This document shows, one piece after another, positions 33,207 through 42,234 of a stretch of DNA of 64,000 bases. Made by a program: the position numbers and the translations under genes. Every line of letters starts with the position of its first letter. Position 1 is the first letter of the stretch. Origin of the DNA: Synergistaceae bacterium (GTDB lineage Bacteria > Synergistota > Synergistia > Synergistales > Aminobacteriaceae); the NCBI GenBank assembly GCA_017470485.1, contig JAFUYQ010000015.1, positions 1 through 64,000 of the forward strand, in the 5' to 3' direction. Below the pieces are notes generated by a model that saw only the letters and a program-made list of their open reading frames with translations, did no database searches and was not told where the DNA came from.

Positions 33207-34166
33207 TTACAGTCTCACCATCTGAGGGGGTTCTTTTCCGGCGAAAACAGCCTCAATGTTTCTGATAACCATCAAGCCCATCTCGCGTCTTGTTCCGAAA
33301 GTTGCCGTGCCTATGTGAGGGAGCAAGACAACATTCTTGAGGGCTTTCAATGCCGGTTCGACATCAGGCTCATTCTCGTAGACATCGAGTCCAGCTCCGG
33401 CGATAACGCCTTTAGCAAGAGCGTCAGCGAGTGCCTTTTCATCAACTACAGGGCCTCTTGAAGTGTTGATGAGTATTCCGTCAGGCTTCATTTTTGCGAG
33501 TTCTCTTGCGCCGATTAAGTGCCTTGTCGAATCGGTCAGCGGTAAGTGAAGACTCACGAAGTCCGAACGCTCCAAGAGTTCCTCAAGACCTACCCTCTGC
33601 GCTCCGACTGACTCAAGATGAAGCGAAGTTCTCCTGCTGTGGTAAAGAACTTTCATGTTGAAGCCTCTTGCAGCCTTAATTCCGAAGTTAGTACCGATTC
33701 TTCCTGCGCCTATAATGCCGACTGTGCGTCCTGTGATGTCATAACCGAGCATGTATTTCGGTGTCCACATGAATGAGCCTGTCCTGACTATGTTGTCGCA
33801 CTCAATGACTCTTCTTGCGCACGCGAACATCAATGTGAAAGCCGTATCAGCCGTAGCGTCAGTGAGAACGTCAGGCGTGTTCGTAACGTAAATTCCTTTC
33901 TCGTTTGCGGCCTTAACGTCAATGTTGTTGAAGCCCACGCCGTAATTAGCGATGAGTTTGAGGTCGGGGCCTGCCTGAGCGATTAAGTCAGCGTCAATCG
34001 GGTCATTGATCATGGTGATAACGGCGGCGTAATTCTTGAAGGCATTGACGAGTTCATCACGGGTAGCGAGTCTTTCCTCGCTGTTCACGTCATACTCGCA
34101 GATGTTTCCGAGAGTTTTCATTACGTAAGTGGGAAGTGTGCGCGTAACGTATACTTTTCTGTTCAT
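33207..34166 (-). CDS. D-isomer-specific 2-hydroxyacid dehydrogenase (glyoxylate/hydroxypyruvate reductase-like)
   Basis: A 319-residue NAD-dependent dehydrogenase. The Rossmann motif is GRTVGIIGAGRIGTNFGIKA. Catalytic residues lie in INTSRGPVVDE (Arg), GAGLDVYENEPDVEP (Glu) and VVLLPHIGTATFGTR (His). It resembles glyoxylate/D-glycerate dehydrogenases. It ends at the nnrD start and lies 6 nt after the cyclophilin gene. Confidence 0.93.
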   Translation of the reverse strand: MNRKVYVTRTLPTYVMKTLGNICEYDVNSEERLATRDELVNAFKNYAAVITMINDPIDADLIAQAGPDLKLIANYGVGFNNIDVKAANEKGIYVTNTPDVLTDATADTAFTLMFACARRVIECDNIVRTGSFMWTPKYMLGYDITGRTVGIIGAGRIGTNFGIKAARGFNMKVLYHSRRTSLHLESVGAQRVGLEELLERSDFVSLHLPLTDSTRHLIGARELAKMKPDGILINTSRGPVVDEKALADALAKGVIAGAGLDVYENEPDVEPALKALKNVVLLPHIGTATFGTRREMGLMVIRNIEAVFAGKEPPQMVRL

Positions 34167-34172
34167 GGTCAG

Positions 34173-34709
34173 TTACTCCTCGATTGTGATTGTTTTGATG
34201 ATAACGTCTTTGACTGGTCTGTCCTGCCTGTTTGTTTCAGTGTGTCCGATTTCCTCGACGACATTCATTCCCTCGATGACGTGTCCGAAGATAGCGTGAT
34301 GTCCGTCAAGCCATGGTGTCGGAACGAGAGTAATGAAGAACTGCGAGCCGCCTGTGTCAGGGCCTGCGTTAGCCATTGAGAGAATGCCGGGAGCGTCATG
34401 CTTGAGTCCTTCGCCGAACTCGTCAGGGATCATGTAGCCCGGCCCTCCTCTGCCTGTACCTGTAGGATCTCCGCCCTGAATCATGAAGTTGTCGATGACT
34501 CTGTGGAAGATAACGCCGTCATAGAAATTCTTTTTTGCGAGTGAAACGAAATTGCTGACAGTGTTGGGAGCGAGGTCGGAATACAATTCGATTTTGAAGT
34601 CGCCCATTGAAGTCTGGAATTTTGCGACGGGTCTTTTTACGGCCTCATCAGCAAAAGCCGGTGAACATGCCAGAGTGAGCGCGAGAATTTTGCAAATGAA
34701 CTTGTACAT
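34173..34709 (-). CDS. Exported cyclophilin-type peptidyl-prolyl isomerase
   Basis: A 178-residue cyclophilin with a signal peptide (MYKFICKILALTLACSPAFA). Core motifs are GDFKIELYSDLAPNTVSNFV, GVIFHRVIDNFMIQGGDPTG, GGSQFFIT and LDGHHAIFGHV. It catalyses prolyl isomerisation in the periplasm. It is the first gene of the operon that runs to 25952. Confidence 0.94.
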   Translation of the reverse strand: MYKFICKILALTLACSPAFADEAVKRPVAKFQTSMGDFKIELYSDLAPNTVSNFVSLAKKNFYDGVIFHRVIDNFMIQGGDPTGTGRGGPGYMIPDEFGEGLKHDAPGILSMANAGPDTGGSQFFITLVPTPWLDGHHAIFGHVIEGMNVVEEIGHTETNRQDRPVKDVIIKTITIEE

Positions 34710-34847
34710 TAGTAACGAAAAATCCTCCTTAATTAGAGTATTTGCTTATAATATCACTAGACACAAGATGAACTATAATCATGAGCGTTCAATCAAATTG
34801 AGGAGGGTTAATTTTTAATATGAGAAAAAACAACGGAGGTTATTATC

Positions 34848-35651
34848 ATGCCAAGCTGTAACCACGACTGCGGACACTGCGCCTCAAACTGCGGCGAGCG
34901 TACAGCCGAGTCCCTAATGTTCGAGAACAATCCTGTCAGCAGCGTCAAGAACGTCATCGGCATCGTCAGCGGCAAGGGCGGTGTCGGGAAATCACTTGTT
35001 ACCGGCCTTCTGGCCTGCGAGATGAATCGGAGGGGCTTCAAAACGGCGGTACTTGACGCGGACATCACAGGCCCTTCAATTCCAAAGATGTTCGGGATTA
35101 AAGGGGCAGTGCTTTCTGACGGTCATTACATTCAGCCCGCTGTCAGCAAAAACGGTACTAAGATTATTTCGATGAATTTGTGTCTTCCAGATGAGACTCA
35201 GCCTGTAGTATGGAGAGGGCCTGTTTTGGGCGGAGTATTAAAACAGTTCTGGGAGGAAGTCGAATGGGGACGTGTTGATTTCATGTTCGTTGACATGCCT
35301 CCCGGAACGGGCGATGTGCCTCTGACGGTGTTCCAGTCATTGCCGCTGAAGGGAATCATAATCGTAACGACACCGCAGGAACTCGTCAGCATGATTGTCC
35401 GAAAGGCTTTCAACATGGCCGACATAATGAATATTCCCGTGTTAGGAATCGCGGAGAACATGGCGTATTTTGAGTGTCCCGACTGCGGAAAGAGGCATTA
35501 TATTTTCGGGAAGAACGAGAAGGGCTATGACATAACGTCCGAGCTTCCTATCATGCCGGAACTTGCAGGGCTTTGCGACAAAGGATTGATTGAGGATTCG
35601 GACGCTGGGAAATATCTTGGCGGCCTCGCGGAAATTCTTGAGAAACTTTAA
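34848..35651 (+). CDS. Mrp/NBP35-family Fe-S cluster carrier ATPase
   Basis: A 267-residue P-loop protein. The N-terminus has CNHDCGHCASNCG, an Fe-S ligand set as in NBP35-type proteins. The deviant Walker A is IVSGKGGVGKSLVTG, with DADITGPSIPKMFG and FVDMPPGTGDVPLTVFQS. A CPDCG knuckle lies near the end. It loads or transfers Fe-S clusters to apo-proteins. AACGGAGG precedes the ATG. Divergent from the cyclophilin operon. Confidence 0.95.
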   Translation: MPSCNHDCGHCASNCGERTAESLMFENNPVSSVKNVIGIVSGKGGVGKSLVTGLLACEMNRRGFKTAVLDADITGPSIPKMFGIKGAVLSDGHYIQPAVSKNGTKIISMNLCLPDETQPVVWRGPVLGGVLKQFWEEVEWGRVDFMFVDMPPGTGDVPLTVFQSLPLKGIIIVTTPQELVSMIVRKAFNMADIMNIPVLGIAENMAYFECPDCGKRHYIFGKNEKGYDITSELPIMPELAGLCDKGLIEDSDAGKYLGGLAEILEKL

Positions 35652-35667
35652 CTACTCAAAAGAAAAA

Positions 35668-35706
35668 CGGCAGTCCCCTTTCAGTTCGGAAGACTGCCGA
35701 AACTTT
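35668..35706. terminator. Bidirectional terminator between Mrp and S9 peptidase genes
   Basis: CGGCAGTC and GACTGCCG form a perfect 8-bp stem with a 16-nt loop; T-rich on the plus strand side, A-rich on the other. It lies between convergent genes. Confidence 0.8.
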
Positions 35707-35713
35707 TTTCACA

Positions 35714-37597
35714 TTACCTTGAGCCTAAATGCTTCCTGAAAAACTCCTCCATTGTCCTGTAGAAGTCAAATCTGTTCTCCTCGTTATGGAATCCGTGTCC
35801 TTCGTTGTCCTTGACCATGTAGACGACATCTTTGCCGGCCTTTTCGACGGCCTCGACAATCTGGTCTGACTCGGCCTTATTGACTCTCGGATCGTTAGCA
35901 CCCTGAGCAATGAACAGGGGTATTCTTATGTTGTCCGCGTGGAAGACCGGCGAGACTTCCTCAAGAAGTTCTTTATCCTTAAAGGGGTCGCCTATCATTT
36001 CGTACTCCATCTCGATAAACGGCTTCCAGTACGGCGGAATGCTCTCAAGCATTGTGAAGATGTTTGAAGGCCCTACATAGCTCACCGCACAGCAGTAAAG
36101 GTACGGCGTGAACGCTGCTCCTGCGAGTGCCGCGTAACCTCCGTAGCTCCCTCCGTAAATCGCCAGCCTTTTCCTGTCAGCAATGCCCTCATTGACAGCC
36201 CATTGAACTCCGTCAGTAATATCGTCCTGCATTTTCCTGCCCCACTGCTTGAAGCCTGAGAGCCAGAATTTTTTTCCGTAGCCTGTCGAGCCTCTGTAGT
36301 TCACCTGCAAGACCGCGATTCCTCTGTTCGCCAAGAATTGAGCCTCTGAGTCGAACCCCCAGACATCTCTCGCGCTGGGGCCTCCGTGAGGAATTACGAC
36401 AAGCGGAAGATTCTTTGCCTCTACTCCAACGGGGAGCGTTAAATAGCCGTTAATGGTCAGTCCGTCTCTGGACATGTATTTTACAGGTGTCATAGAAGCC
36501 ATTTGCTCAGCCTTGAGCCAAGTTGAGAGGTCTGCGAGTTTCGATATTGAGTTGACCCTTCTATCAAAAAGGTAATAAGCACCTCTGGTTCTGTCGCTGT
36601 AAGTTCGGATTATGACTCTCTGCTCGTCATCGTCCATATCCACAACAGCCGCCTCAAGCTCAGGAAAGAAAGCGTCAATTTCCTTCTGCAAGTCCTCCCT
36701 GTCAGCGTCAAAGAAATGGTAATGTCTCTTATCTGTCGTGTAAGTTACTCCAGTAATGACCTTACGTTTTTTTGAATGGAGGATACCGCCTGCGTCAACT
36801 TCATCATGAGCGAATACAAGGTCGATGATTTTGTTTTCCTCCGGATCGAAAGTGTATACGGCCTCTTTATCGCGGCTTAAATTGGAGACTACATACATCA
36901 TGTTATTGTCGTAAGCGAACATGACCGGCGAAAATGTCTCCTTGAAGTTCGTAGTTATAAGTGTTCGGAAGTTCTGGCTCTCGTCAGTCCTGTATAAGAA
37001 GCTCGAATTTACCCCGTCAGTCTGCAATGCGCCTCTTAATTTCCCGTCATGGTCGGTTAGCCAGCCGGTAATATTGCCCGGATTCTCACCGATTAATTCA
37101 AGTTCGCCCGTCTCGATGTTGCATCTGTAAACGTCAAAGACTTCGGGGTTTCTTCTGTTCATGCTCAGTAACATGTGAAAGGGGTCGTCTTCGAGGTCGT
37201 CAATGACTCCGGCTTTAACGTTCTCGAACGGAGTCAAGTCTTTAGCTTCCGAGCCGTTAATGTCAGTGATGTAGACGTGGAAATTCTCATCTCCCCCAGA
37301 ATCCTGAGCGAAGATTATTTTACCGCTGCCCTTCCAGAAAAATCCGGCAATATCCCGTTCTGTAGCTGAAGTGATACGTTTTTCGTTGCCCGTTGAAATT
37401 TCGCGGATATAAACGTTCATTCTGTGCTGCCACGGGCGTGCGAATGCCAGCATTGAACCGTCAGGAGAAATTGAGAATGCGGCATTGCTTGGATTTCTGA
37501 AGAAGTCCTCCATAGGAAGCAGGGGCGGAACTGCGGCGAACGCAGCAGCAGCCGGCATAATGACGAACAAGGCCGTAACGGCAAATAATAATCTCAT
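35714..37597 (-). CDS. Exported S9-family prolyl oligopeptidase-like peptidase
   Basis: A 627-residue protein with a signal peptide (LFAVTALFVIMPAAAAFAAV), an N-terminal beta-propeller of WD-type blades (to about residue 370) and a C-terminal alpha/beta hydrolase. The catalytic Ser is in AIYGGSYGGYAALAG, the Asp in IAQGANDPRVNKAE and the His in DNEGHGFHNEENR. It cleaves peptides in the periplasm or outside. It stands alone, convergent with mrp. Confidence 0.94.
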   Translation of the reverse strand: MRLLFAVTALFVIMPAAAAFAAVPPLLPMEDFFRNPSNAAFSISPDGSMLAFARPWQHRMNVYIREISTGNEKRITSATERDIAGFFWKGSGKIIFAQDSGGDENFHVYITDINGSEAKDLTPFENVKAGVIDDLEDDPFHMLLSMNRRNPEVFDVYRCNIETGELELIGENPGNITGWLTDHDGKLRGALQTDGVNSSFLYRTDESQNFRTLITTNFKETFSPVMFAYDNNMMYVVSNLSRDKEAVYTFDPEENKIIDLVFAHDEVDAGGILHSKKRKVITGVTYTTDKRHYHFFDADREDLQKEIDAFFPELEAAVVDMDDDEQRVIIRTYSDRTRGAYYLFDRRVNSISKLADLSTWLKAEQMASMTPVKYMSRDGLTINGYLTLPVGVEAKNLPLVVIPHGGPSARDVWGFDSEAQFLANRGIAVLQVNYRGSTGYGKKFWLSGFKQWGRKMQDDITDGVQWAVNEGIADRKRLAIYGGSYGGYAALAGAAFTPYLYCCAVSYVGPSNIFTMLESIPPYWKPFIEMEYEMIGDPFKDKELLEEVSPVFHADNIRIPLFIAQGANDPRVNKAESDQIVEAVEKAGKDVVYMVKDNEGHGFHNEENRFDFYRTMEEFFRKHLGSR

Positions 37598-37715
37598 GGA
37601 TAAAAATCTCCCTTCACTGAATTTTATGTAATGATTGTATCATGGGACTGCTAAACAGGCTTGAAATGTATTAGAATAATTTTGTCATAATTGATTTCGA
37701 GTGGAGGGCTGTAAA

Positions 37716-38900
37716 TTGCAGAATAACATTTCAGTTTACCCCGTGAGGATTTCGGACGCTGAGGACATGATTAACGTCTGCAAAAAAATCGGAACTGATT
37801 CTCATGCGCTGTCATATTTAATTCCGAAGTCAAAAGCGTTTCACATTTACGCTGAAAGAGTCGATTACCGGGCGGCTAATTTCATTAAACAGGAAATGCT
37901 TTCACGCGGAGGAGATACGGCGGTCGCGAAACACGTCATTGACGGGAAGACCGACTACAGCGACATTCTCATAATGGGAACGGAAAAGCAGATATTGAAC
38001 CTCATCGAGAAGATGAAAGCCATGAACATCTGGGGAATTGATGGGCTGAGGGAAAAATTAGCGGAGGCAATGAGGAATATTAAGGCCGGAAATTGGGAAC
38101 TGCTTTCGCCGAACGGACACAAAATAATTCTTGGCACTAAAACTAAATTAATGGCCATTTTGAACTTAACGCCCGATTCACTTTTCCCTGAGAGCCGGAC
38201 AGATGAGAAGGGAATTATTGAGAGGGCCGGAAAATTTTTGAACGAGGGCGCGTACATTCTTGATGTCGGCGCGGAATCGACTAGACCCGGCGCGGAAAGC
38301 ATTTCAGCGGACGAGGAGGCCGGAAGGCTTATACCTGCGCTGAGAATTTTAAGGCGTGAATTTCCTGACGCTTTAATTTCGGTTGACACTTACAAGGCGG
38401 AAATAGCGAGAATTTCAGCGGAAGAGGGCGCGGATTTGATTAACGACATAAGCGGAGGCCGTTTTGATTCCGAGATGGCAGGAACGGTAAAGGCACTTCG
38501 GATTCCTTACGTCTTATCGCACATTGAGGGTACCCCGAAGGACATGGCCAAGTACGAAGCACATGAGAACATTCTCGGAGACATGAACAGATATTTTTCG
38601 GCTGAACTTGAGGAACTTGAAGAAATCCGCGAGAACATCATCATAGATCCGGGCTTGGGCTTCGGGAAATCATCGGCGGATAATTTTGAGGTTCTGAAAA
38701 ACATTGAGAGCCTTAAAATTTTCGGGAGGCCGTTAATGATTGGGCATTCGAGAAAGAGATTCACAGGTACTGACAGCATTGCAGGTACTTTGTCTGTTTC
38801 GGCGTTGATGTCGGGGAGGGTAAGCCTTCTGCGCGTTCATGAGGTCAGGGAGAATATGAGAGCATTAGAGACGGGCGAAAAATTCAATATTAGCCGTTAA
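37716..38900 (+). CDS. folP: Dihydropteroate synthase with N-terminal extension
   Basis: A 394-residue protein. The C-terminal 270 residues are a DHPS barrel: LMAILNLTPDSLFPE, YILDVGAESTRPGAESISAD, LISVDTYKAE, LINDISGG and IIIDPGLGFGKSS, GHSRKRF. The N-terminal 120 residues are a small domain found in some clostridial and archaeal DHPS proteins. I chose TTG 37716 rather than the in-frame GTG 37701 because GGAGGG (37703-37708) fits TTG as ribosome site. It joins pABA with the pterin diphosphate in folate synthesis. Confidence 0.92.
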   Translation: MQNNISVYPVRISDAEDMINVCKKIGTDSHALSYLIPKSKAFHIYAERVDYRAANFIKQEMLSRGGDTAVAKHVIDGKTDYSDILIMGTEKQILNLIEKMKAMNIWGIDGLREKLAEAMRNIKAGNWELLSPNGHKIILGTKTKLMAILNLTPDSLFPESRTDEKGIIERAGKFLNEGAYILDVGAESTRPGAESISADEEAGRLIPALRILRREFPDALISVDTYKAEIARISAEEGADLINDISGGRFDSEMAGTVKALRIPYVLSHIEGTPKDMAKYEAHENILGDMNRYFSAELEELEEIRENIIIDPGLGFGKSSADNFEVLKNIESLKIFGRPLMIGHSRKRFTGTDSIAGTLSVSALMSGRVSLLRVHEVRENMRALETGEKFNISR

Positions 38901-38949
38901 TAGTGCCTGAAATTCAACCTCAAAATACACGTAAAAAGTTTTTATTTGT

Positions 38950-38955
38950 TATAAT
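38950..38955 (+). promoter_or_regulatory. Candidate -10 of the AAA/membrane-nuclease operon
   Basis: TATAAT lies 72 nt before the first gene of the island and 50 nt after folP. The -35 region (38927-38932) is poor. A5-T-rich DNA surrounds it. Confidence 0.4.
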
Positions 38956-39026
38956 AATTTCGACCAATCATTTTCATCAACAGAATCGGTAATCGTGGTG
39001 ATGTCTACAAAGGAGGTAAAAACTAA

Positions 39027-39263
39027 TTGAACGCAATTAAAGAAAGAATTTTCGGGGCGGTTACTGTTATGAACAACTCTTCTGCCTTAAAGCTATGGGA
39101 GTTTATCATGAACGAATTTGCTCATGCGTCTGACTGGGACAGTATACCAGAAGCAGAACCTGATGAATTTGACTTGCAGATGTTGAAAGGAATCGAGCAG
39201 GATAAAGATTGCCACGAATTTGTCTCGGCTGATGAAGCTGAAAAAATTTTAGGTATTGTATAA
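39027..39263 (+). CDS. Small acidic antitoxin-like protein, 78 residues
   Basis: Starts at TTG 39027 behind AAAGGAGG. N-terminal helices (AIKERIFGAVTVMNNSSALK, LWEFIMNEF) are followed by an acidic segment (WDSIPEAEPDEFDLQMLKGI) and CHEFVSADEAEKILGI. This is the style of small antitoxin-like proteins common in Firmicutes and Synergistota, where they usually precede a RelE-like or other toxin. No canonical toxin follows; the next gene, 21 nt on, is a coiled-coil protein. It opens the operon that runs to 43660, so it may regulate that operon. Confidence 0.72.
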   Translation: MNAIKERIFGAVTVMNNSSALKLWEFIMNEFAHASDWDSIPEAEPDEFDLQMLKGIEQDKDCHEFVSADEAEKILGIV

Positions 39264-39284
39264 TTACCGAAAGGAGCTGAAATT

Positions 39285-40475
39285 ATGGCAAAAATAAAAT
39301 TCAACCTAAACTTCGGCGGCGAACAGATCAGAACTCTCGATGATCTGCGCGATAACTTTTCCATTGAGGACGTTCTTGACGTTTACAACAATGGTCTACT
39401 CGTCAAATGGCTTGATGTTCACAATCACAAGAACGAACTCGAACAAGTCAAAGCTGTTCAGGCTACTGACGCTCGCGGCATTCTGACTGAGCTAATCAAA
39501 ATTTTCGGCATTTCTGATGACCCTTCTGAAATTGAGGACAGCCTCTCTGTTCTCGACTACTTGGAGGAGCGCAAGAAGGTTCACGAAGATATGAAAGCTC
39601 ACGGCATTTCCGACCATGAGAAACTCAGAAAGGAACGCGATGAATTAGCCCGGCAGGTTGAGGAGCTGAAAGAACTTCTTGAAGCAAAAGCCCCTGAAGC
39701 TGAAATCCACGAAGAAGCCCCCAAGCCAGCAAAGAAAAGCTATGATGACCTTGTGCAGGAAATCATCGACAATCATCAGGACTTGAACCACATCTACGAC
39801 TGCCTCGACGCTATCACTACCGATTATCCCGACATTCTCAAGGAAAAATATTCGGAGTTGTTCGACAGGCTATATGCAGAAGCTGCTCACGCGCTTTATG
39901 CACTTTTCGCTCATCACGCAACAAGGCCATATTACGTGTTGAGTGACGGAGAATTATTGCTTGATAGGGAAAGACGTAGATATTTATACCCTCCTATTGA
40001 GAATTGTTTTTATGGACGAGATTTTCAAAAAGGCACTCTGAATAATGAATGGGAAGATTGGAAAATAAAGCTGGACGGATATGAACAAATTGAAGCTCAC
40101 AGACTCTTGCCATCTGTTCTCGAAAAATTACGCTTTATCAACACACTCAATAAAGTTTCGATAGGGATATTTGGAACAAGCGAGTTTCAGGTAGTAAAGC
40201 ACCCATACTTGAGAGTTTTTAGTGATGAAGCACACTACGGATGTGAAGAATTAAGTAAATGGCGCGTTATTGAGACTGCTGACAAAAAGTTTATGCTTTT
40301 TCACGCATACCCAACTATTTGGGGAAATACTGCAGGTACGTACACTCATCATCTTGTTTACGTTCTACAAGATTTTCGCATTGCATTTCCTGTGTTGAAT
40401 GGCATAGACATACAACCTACAAAATATAAAGGACACTGTTTCTACTCTGGTTTCTGTTACATGGAGGCAAGGTAA
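39285..40475 (+). CDS. Modular coiled-coil protein with variable C-terminus, 396 residues
   Basis: The N-terminal module (MAKIKFNLNFGGEQIRTLDD, LRDNFSIEDVLDVYNN, GLLVKWLDVHNH ... ILTELIKIFGIS) covers residues 1-80. From memory it resembles a short N-terminal module seen on diverse multidomain proteins of Selenomonas-like and Synergistota genomes. A coiled coil (about 95-135) and a helical segment (150-205) follow. The last 190 residues are unrecognised, contain many aromatic residues, and are encoded by distinctly more A/T-rich DNA than the first half. No membrane segment or signal peptide. AAAGGAG precedes the ATG. Confidence 0.72.
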   Translation: MAKIKFNLNFGGEQIRTLDDLRDNFSIEDVLDVYNNGLLVKWLDVHNHKNELEQVKAVQATDARGILTELIKIFGISDDPSEIEDSLSVLDYLEERKKVHEDMKAHGISDHEKLRKERDELARQVEELKELLEAKAPEAEIHEEAPKPAKKSYDDLVQEIIDNHQDLNHIYDCLDAITTDYPDILKEKYSELFDRLYAEAAHALYALFAHHATRPYYVLSDGELLLDRERRRYLYPPIENCFYGRDFQKGTLNNEWEDWKIKLDGYEQIEAHRLLPSVLEKLRFINTLNKVSIGIFGTSEFQVVKHPYLRVFSDEAHYGCEELSKWRVIETADKKFMLFHAYPTIWGNTAGTYTHHLVYVLQDFRIAFPVLNGIDIQPTKYKGHCFYSGFCYMEAR

Positions 40476-40496
40476 TAAATAATGGAGGTGAATAAA

Positions 40497-40724
40497 ATGA
40501 CAAACTTCAAAAACGATAAAGAACAGTTTGAACGAAAAGCGAAGTTTTACACCCAAAATTACAGAAAAATGAGAGCAAGATTTTATGCGCTTGCGCATAA
40601 AGTTTCTGAGATAGCGGAAAGACCTTCAATAACGCGAGAAGACCGAGTTGCCCTCAATGAAGCTATTTTGTCAGCTTCAGGTATGAAAACTAGAGAATAC
40701 CATCACCATGCGGCAAGCAACTAA
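40497..40724 (+). CDS. Small basic helical protein, 75 residues
   Basis: An unrecognised helical protein beginning MTNFKNDKEQFERKAKFYTQ. I chose ATG 40497 because GGAGGTG sits about 8 nt before it; an in-frame ATG at 40482 would place its own codons over that ribosome site. It is A/T-rich like the end of the preceding gene. Its 3' end overlaps the AAA ATPase gene by 17 nt, so the two are coupled. Confidence 0.68.
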   Translation: MTNFKNDKEQFERKAKFYTQNYRKMRARFYALAHKVSEIAERPSITREDRVALNEAILSASGMKTREYHHHAASN

Positions 40725-42234
40725 AAAACTTTTAGCGTCATATCTCGACTCGCTCTGCCCGATTCTCTACATCAACCATTCGGATTTTGCTGACGTTGAC
40801 GCGGAATTAACACGCCTTGCTGAACACGATATGCGCTTCATCGAGTTCAATAACGCTCTTGGGGCTTTGAACTTTGAGGACAAGCACCAGTTACAGCAGT
40901 GGGATCTCGCGGAATTTCTTAACGCCGTTATGGACGAGGGGTTTGACGAGGAACACGAACTTGTCATTATCCTTAAAGATGTTCACGAAAGCATGAACGA
41001 TCCGAAAGTTGTCGCCCTCCTGCGGCGTATCGCTGAAATGACGCTTGAGCGTGATGATTACCGAGCGAAAGTCATCATTATTGCTTCAAATGTTGTCATT
41101 CCGTCTGAGCTTGAAAATTTCATTACCCTTATGGACGTTCCTTTGCCTGATGATGAGGAGATAAGGGACTGTATTCACAGTTTTGCTGAAGATGTCGCTG
41201 TCGATATCGGTGAAAAAGAATTTGAAGAGCTTGTGTTTTCCCTTAAAGGTTTAAGCGCGTTCCAGATAAAACAGGTGCTTTCTCTCGCTTATCAGGGTAA
41301 CGGACGGCTTGACGCTTCTGACAGGAAATTTATTCTTAGCGAAAAAGAACAGGTCATCAAAAAATCAGGCATTCTTGAGATGATGAATTTCAAGGAAACT
41401 ATTGATGACATTGGCGGTCTTGACAGGCTGAAAAGCTGGCTGGATAGGAAAGCTAAAATTTTCTCCTCCCTCGATAAAGCTATTAAGTTCGGCGTTGACG
41501 TTCCAAGCGGCATTTTGATTCTCGGTATGCCCGGCTGCGGTAAAAGCCTCGCCGCTAAAGCTACTTCCACTCTCTTCAAAGTTCCGTTAATACGTCTTGA
41601 TGTCGGTCGTCTCATGGGTAAATATGTCGGTGAATCTGAAGGCAATATGCGCCGTGCATTGAAACTCTCGGAAACTGTAAGCCCCTGCGTTTTGTGGATT
41701 GATGAGATTGAGAAGGCTTTTGCCGGCATTGGCGGCGGTTATGGTGAAGTTGCTACTCGACTGTTCGGGCATTTCCTGACCTGGATGCAGGAAAAAGAAA
41801 GCACAGTTTTTATCGTTGCGACTGCTAATGACATCTCTAAACTTCCGCCGGAATTTTTACGCAAGGGACGCTTTGATGAATTATTCTTCGTTGACCTCCC
41901 GACTGAAAGAGAACGCAGAAAAATTCTCGAAATACATTTAAGGAAGCGCGGAAAGCTCAACAACAGAATTAACCTTGACACATTGAGCAAGAAAACTAAA
42001 GGCTTCAACGGCGCGGATCTTGAGGGAATTGTTAAGGACGCTATCGAAACAGCCTTTATTGACGGGACTGAAACTATCACAACTGAGCTTTTACTCAAGA
42101 GCTTTGAGGAGGCAAAATCAATCTCTGTAATTCAAAAGGAAAAAATAGAAGCCCTGCGTAAAGATTTGAAGAAATATGACATTAAGCCGGCAAGTTCTGA
42201 GGCAAGAGAGTCAACTGATGATGGCCGAAGCTGA
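40708..42234 (+). CDS. Ycf46-like AAA ATPase
   Basis: A 508-residue ATPase. The N-terminal 230 residues look like a degenerate P-loop domain lacking Walker A (ILYINHSDFADVDAELTRLA, LVIILKDVHE). The active AAA domain follows: IDDIGGLDRLKSWLDRK, Walker A GMPGCGKS (273-280), pore-like MGKYVGESEGNMRRAL, Walker B VLWIDEIEKAF (D332, E333), ATANDISKLPPEFLRKGRFD with the arginine finger. This layout is that of Ycf46/YjoB-type AAA proteins, possible unfoldases or chaperones. It is coupled to its neighbours by overlaps of 17 nt and about 14 nt. Confidence 0.88.
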   Translation: MRQATKKLLASYLDSLCPILYINHSDFADVDAELTRLAEHDMRFIEFNNALGALNFEDKHQLQQWDLAEFLNAVMDEGFDEEHELVIILKDVHESMNDPKVVALLRRIAEMTLERDDYRAKVIIIASNVVIPSELENFITLMDVPLPDDEEIRDCIHSFAEDVAVDIGEKEFEELVFSLKGLSAFQIKQVLSLAYQGNGRLDASDRKFILSEKEQVIKKSGILEMMNFKETIDDIGGLDRLKSWLDRKAKIFSSLDKAIKFGVDVPSGILILGMPGCGKSLAAKATSTLFKVPLIRLDVGRLMGKYVGESEGNMRRALKLSETVSPCVLWIDEIEKAFAGIGGGYGEVATRLFGHFLTWMQEKESTVFIVATANDISKLPPEFLRKGRFDELFFVDLPTERERRKILEIHLRKRGKLNNRINLDTLSKKTKGFNGADLEGIVKDAIETAFIDGTETITTELLLKSFEEAKSISVIQKEKIEALRKDLKKYDIKPASSEARESTDDGRS

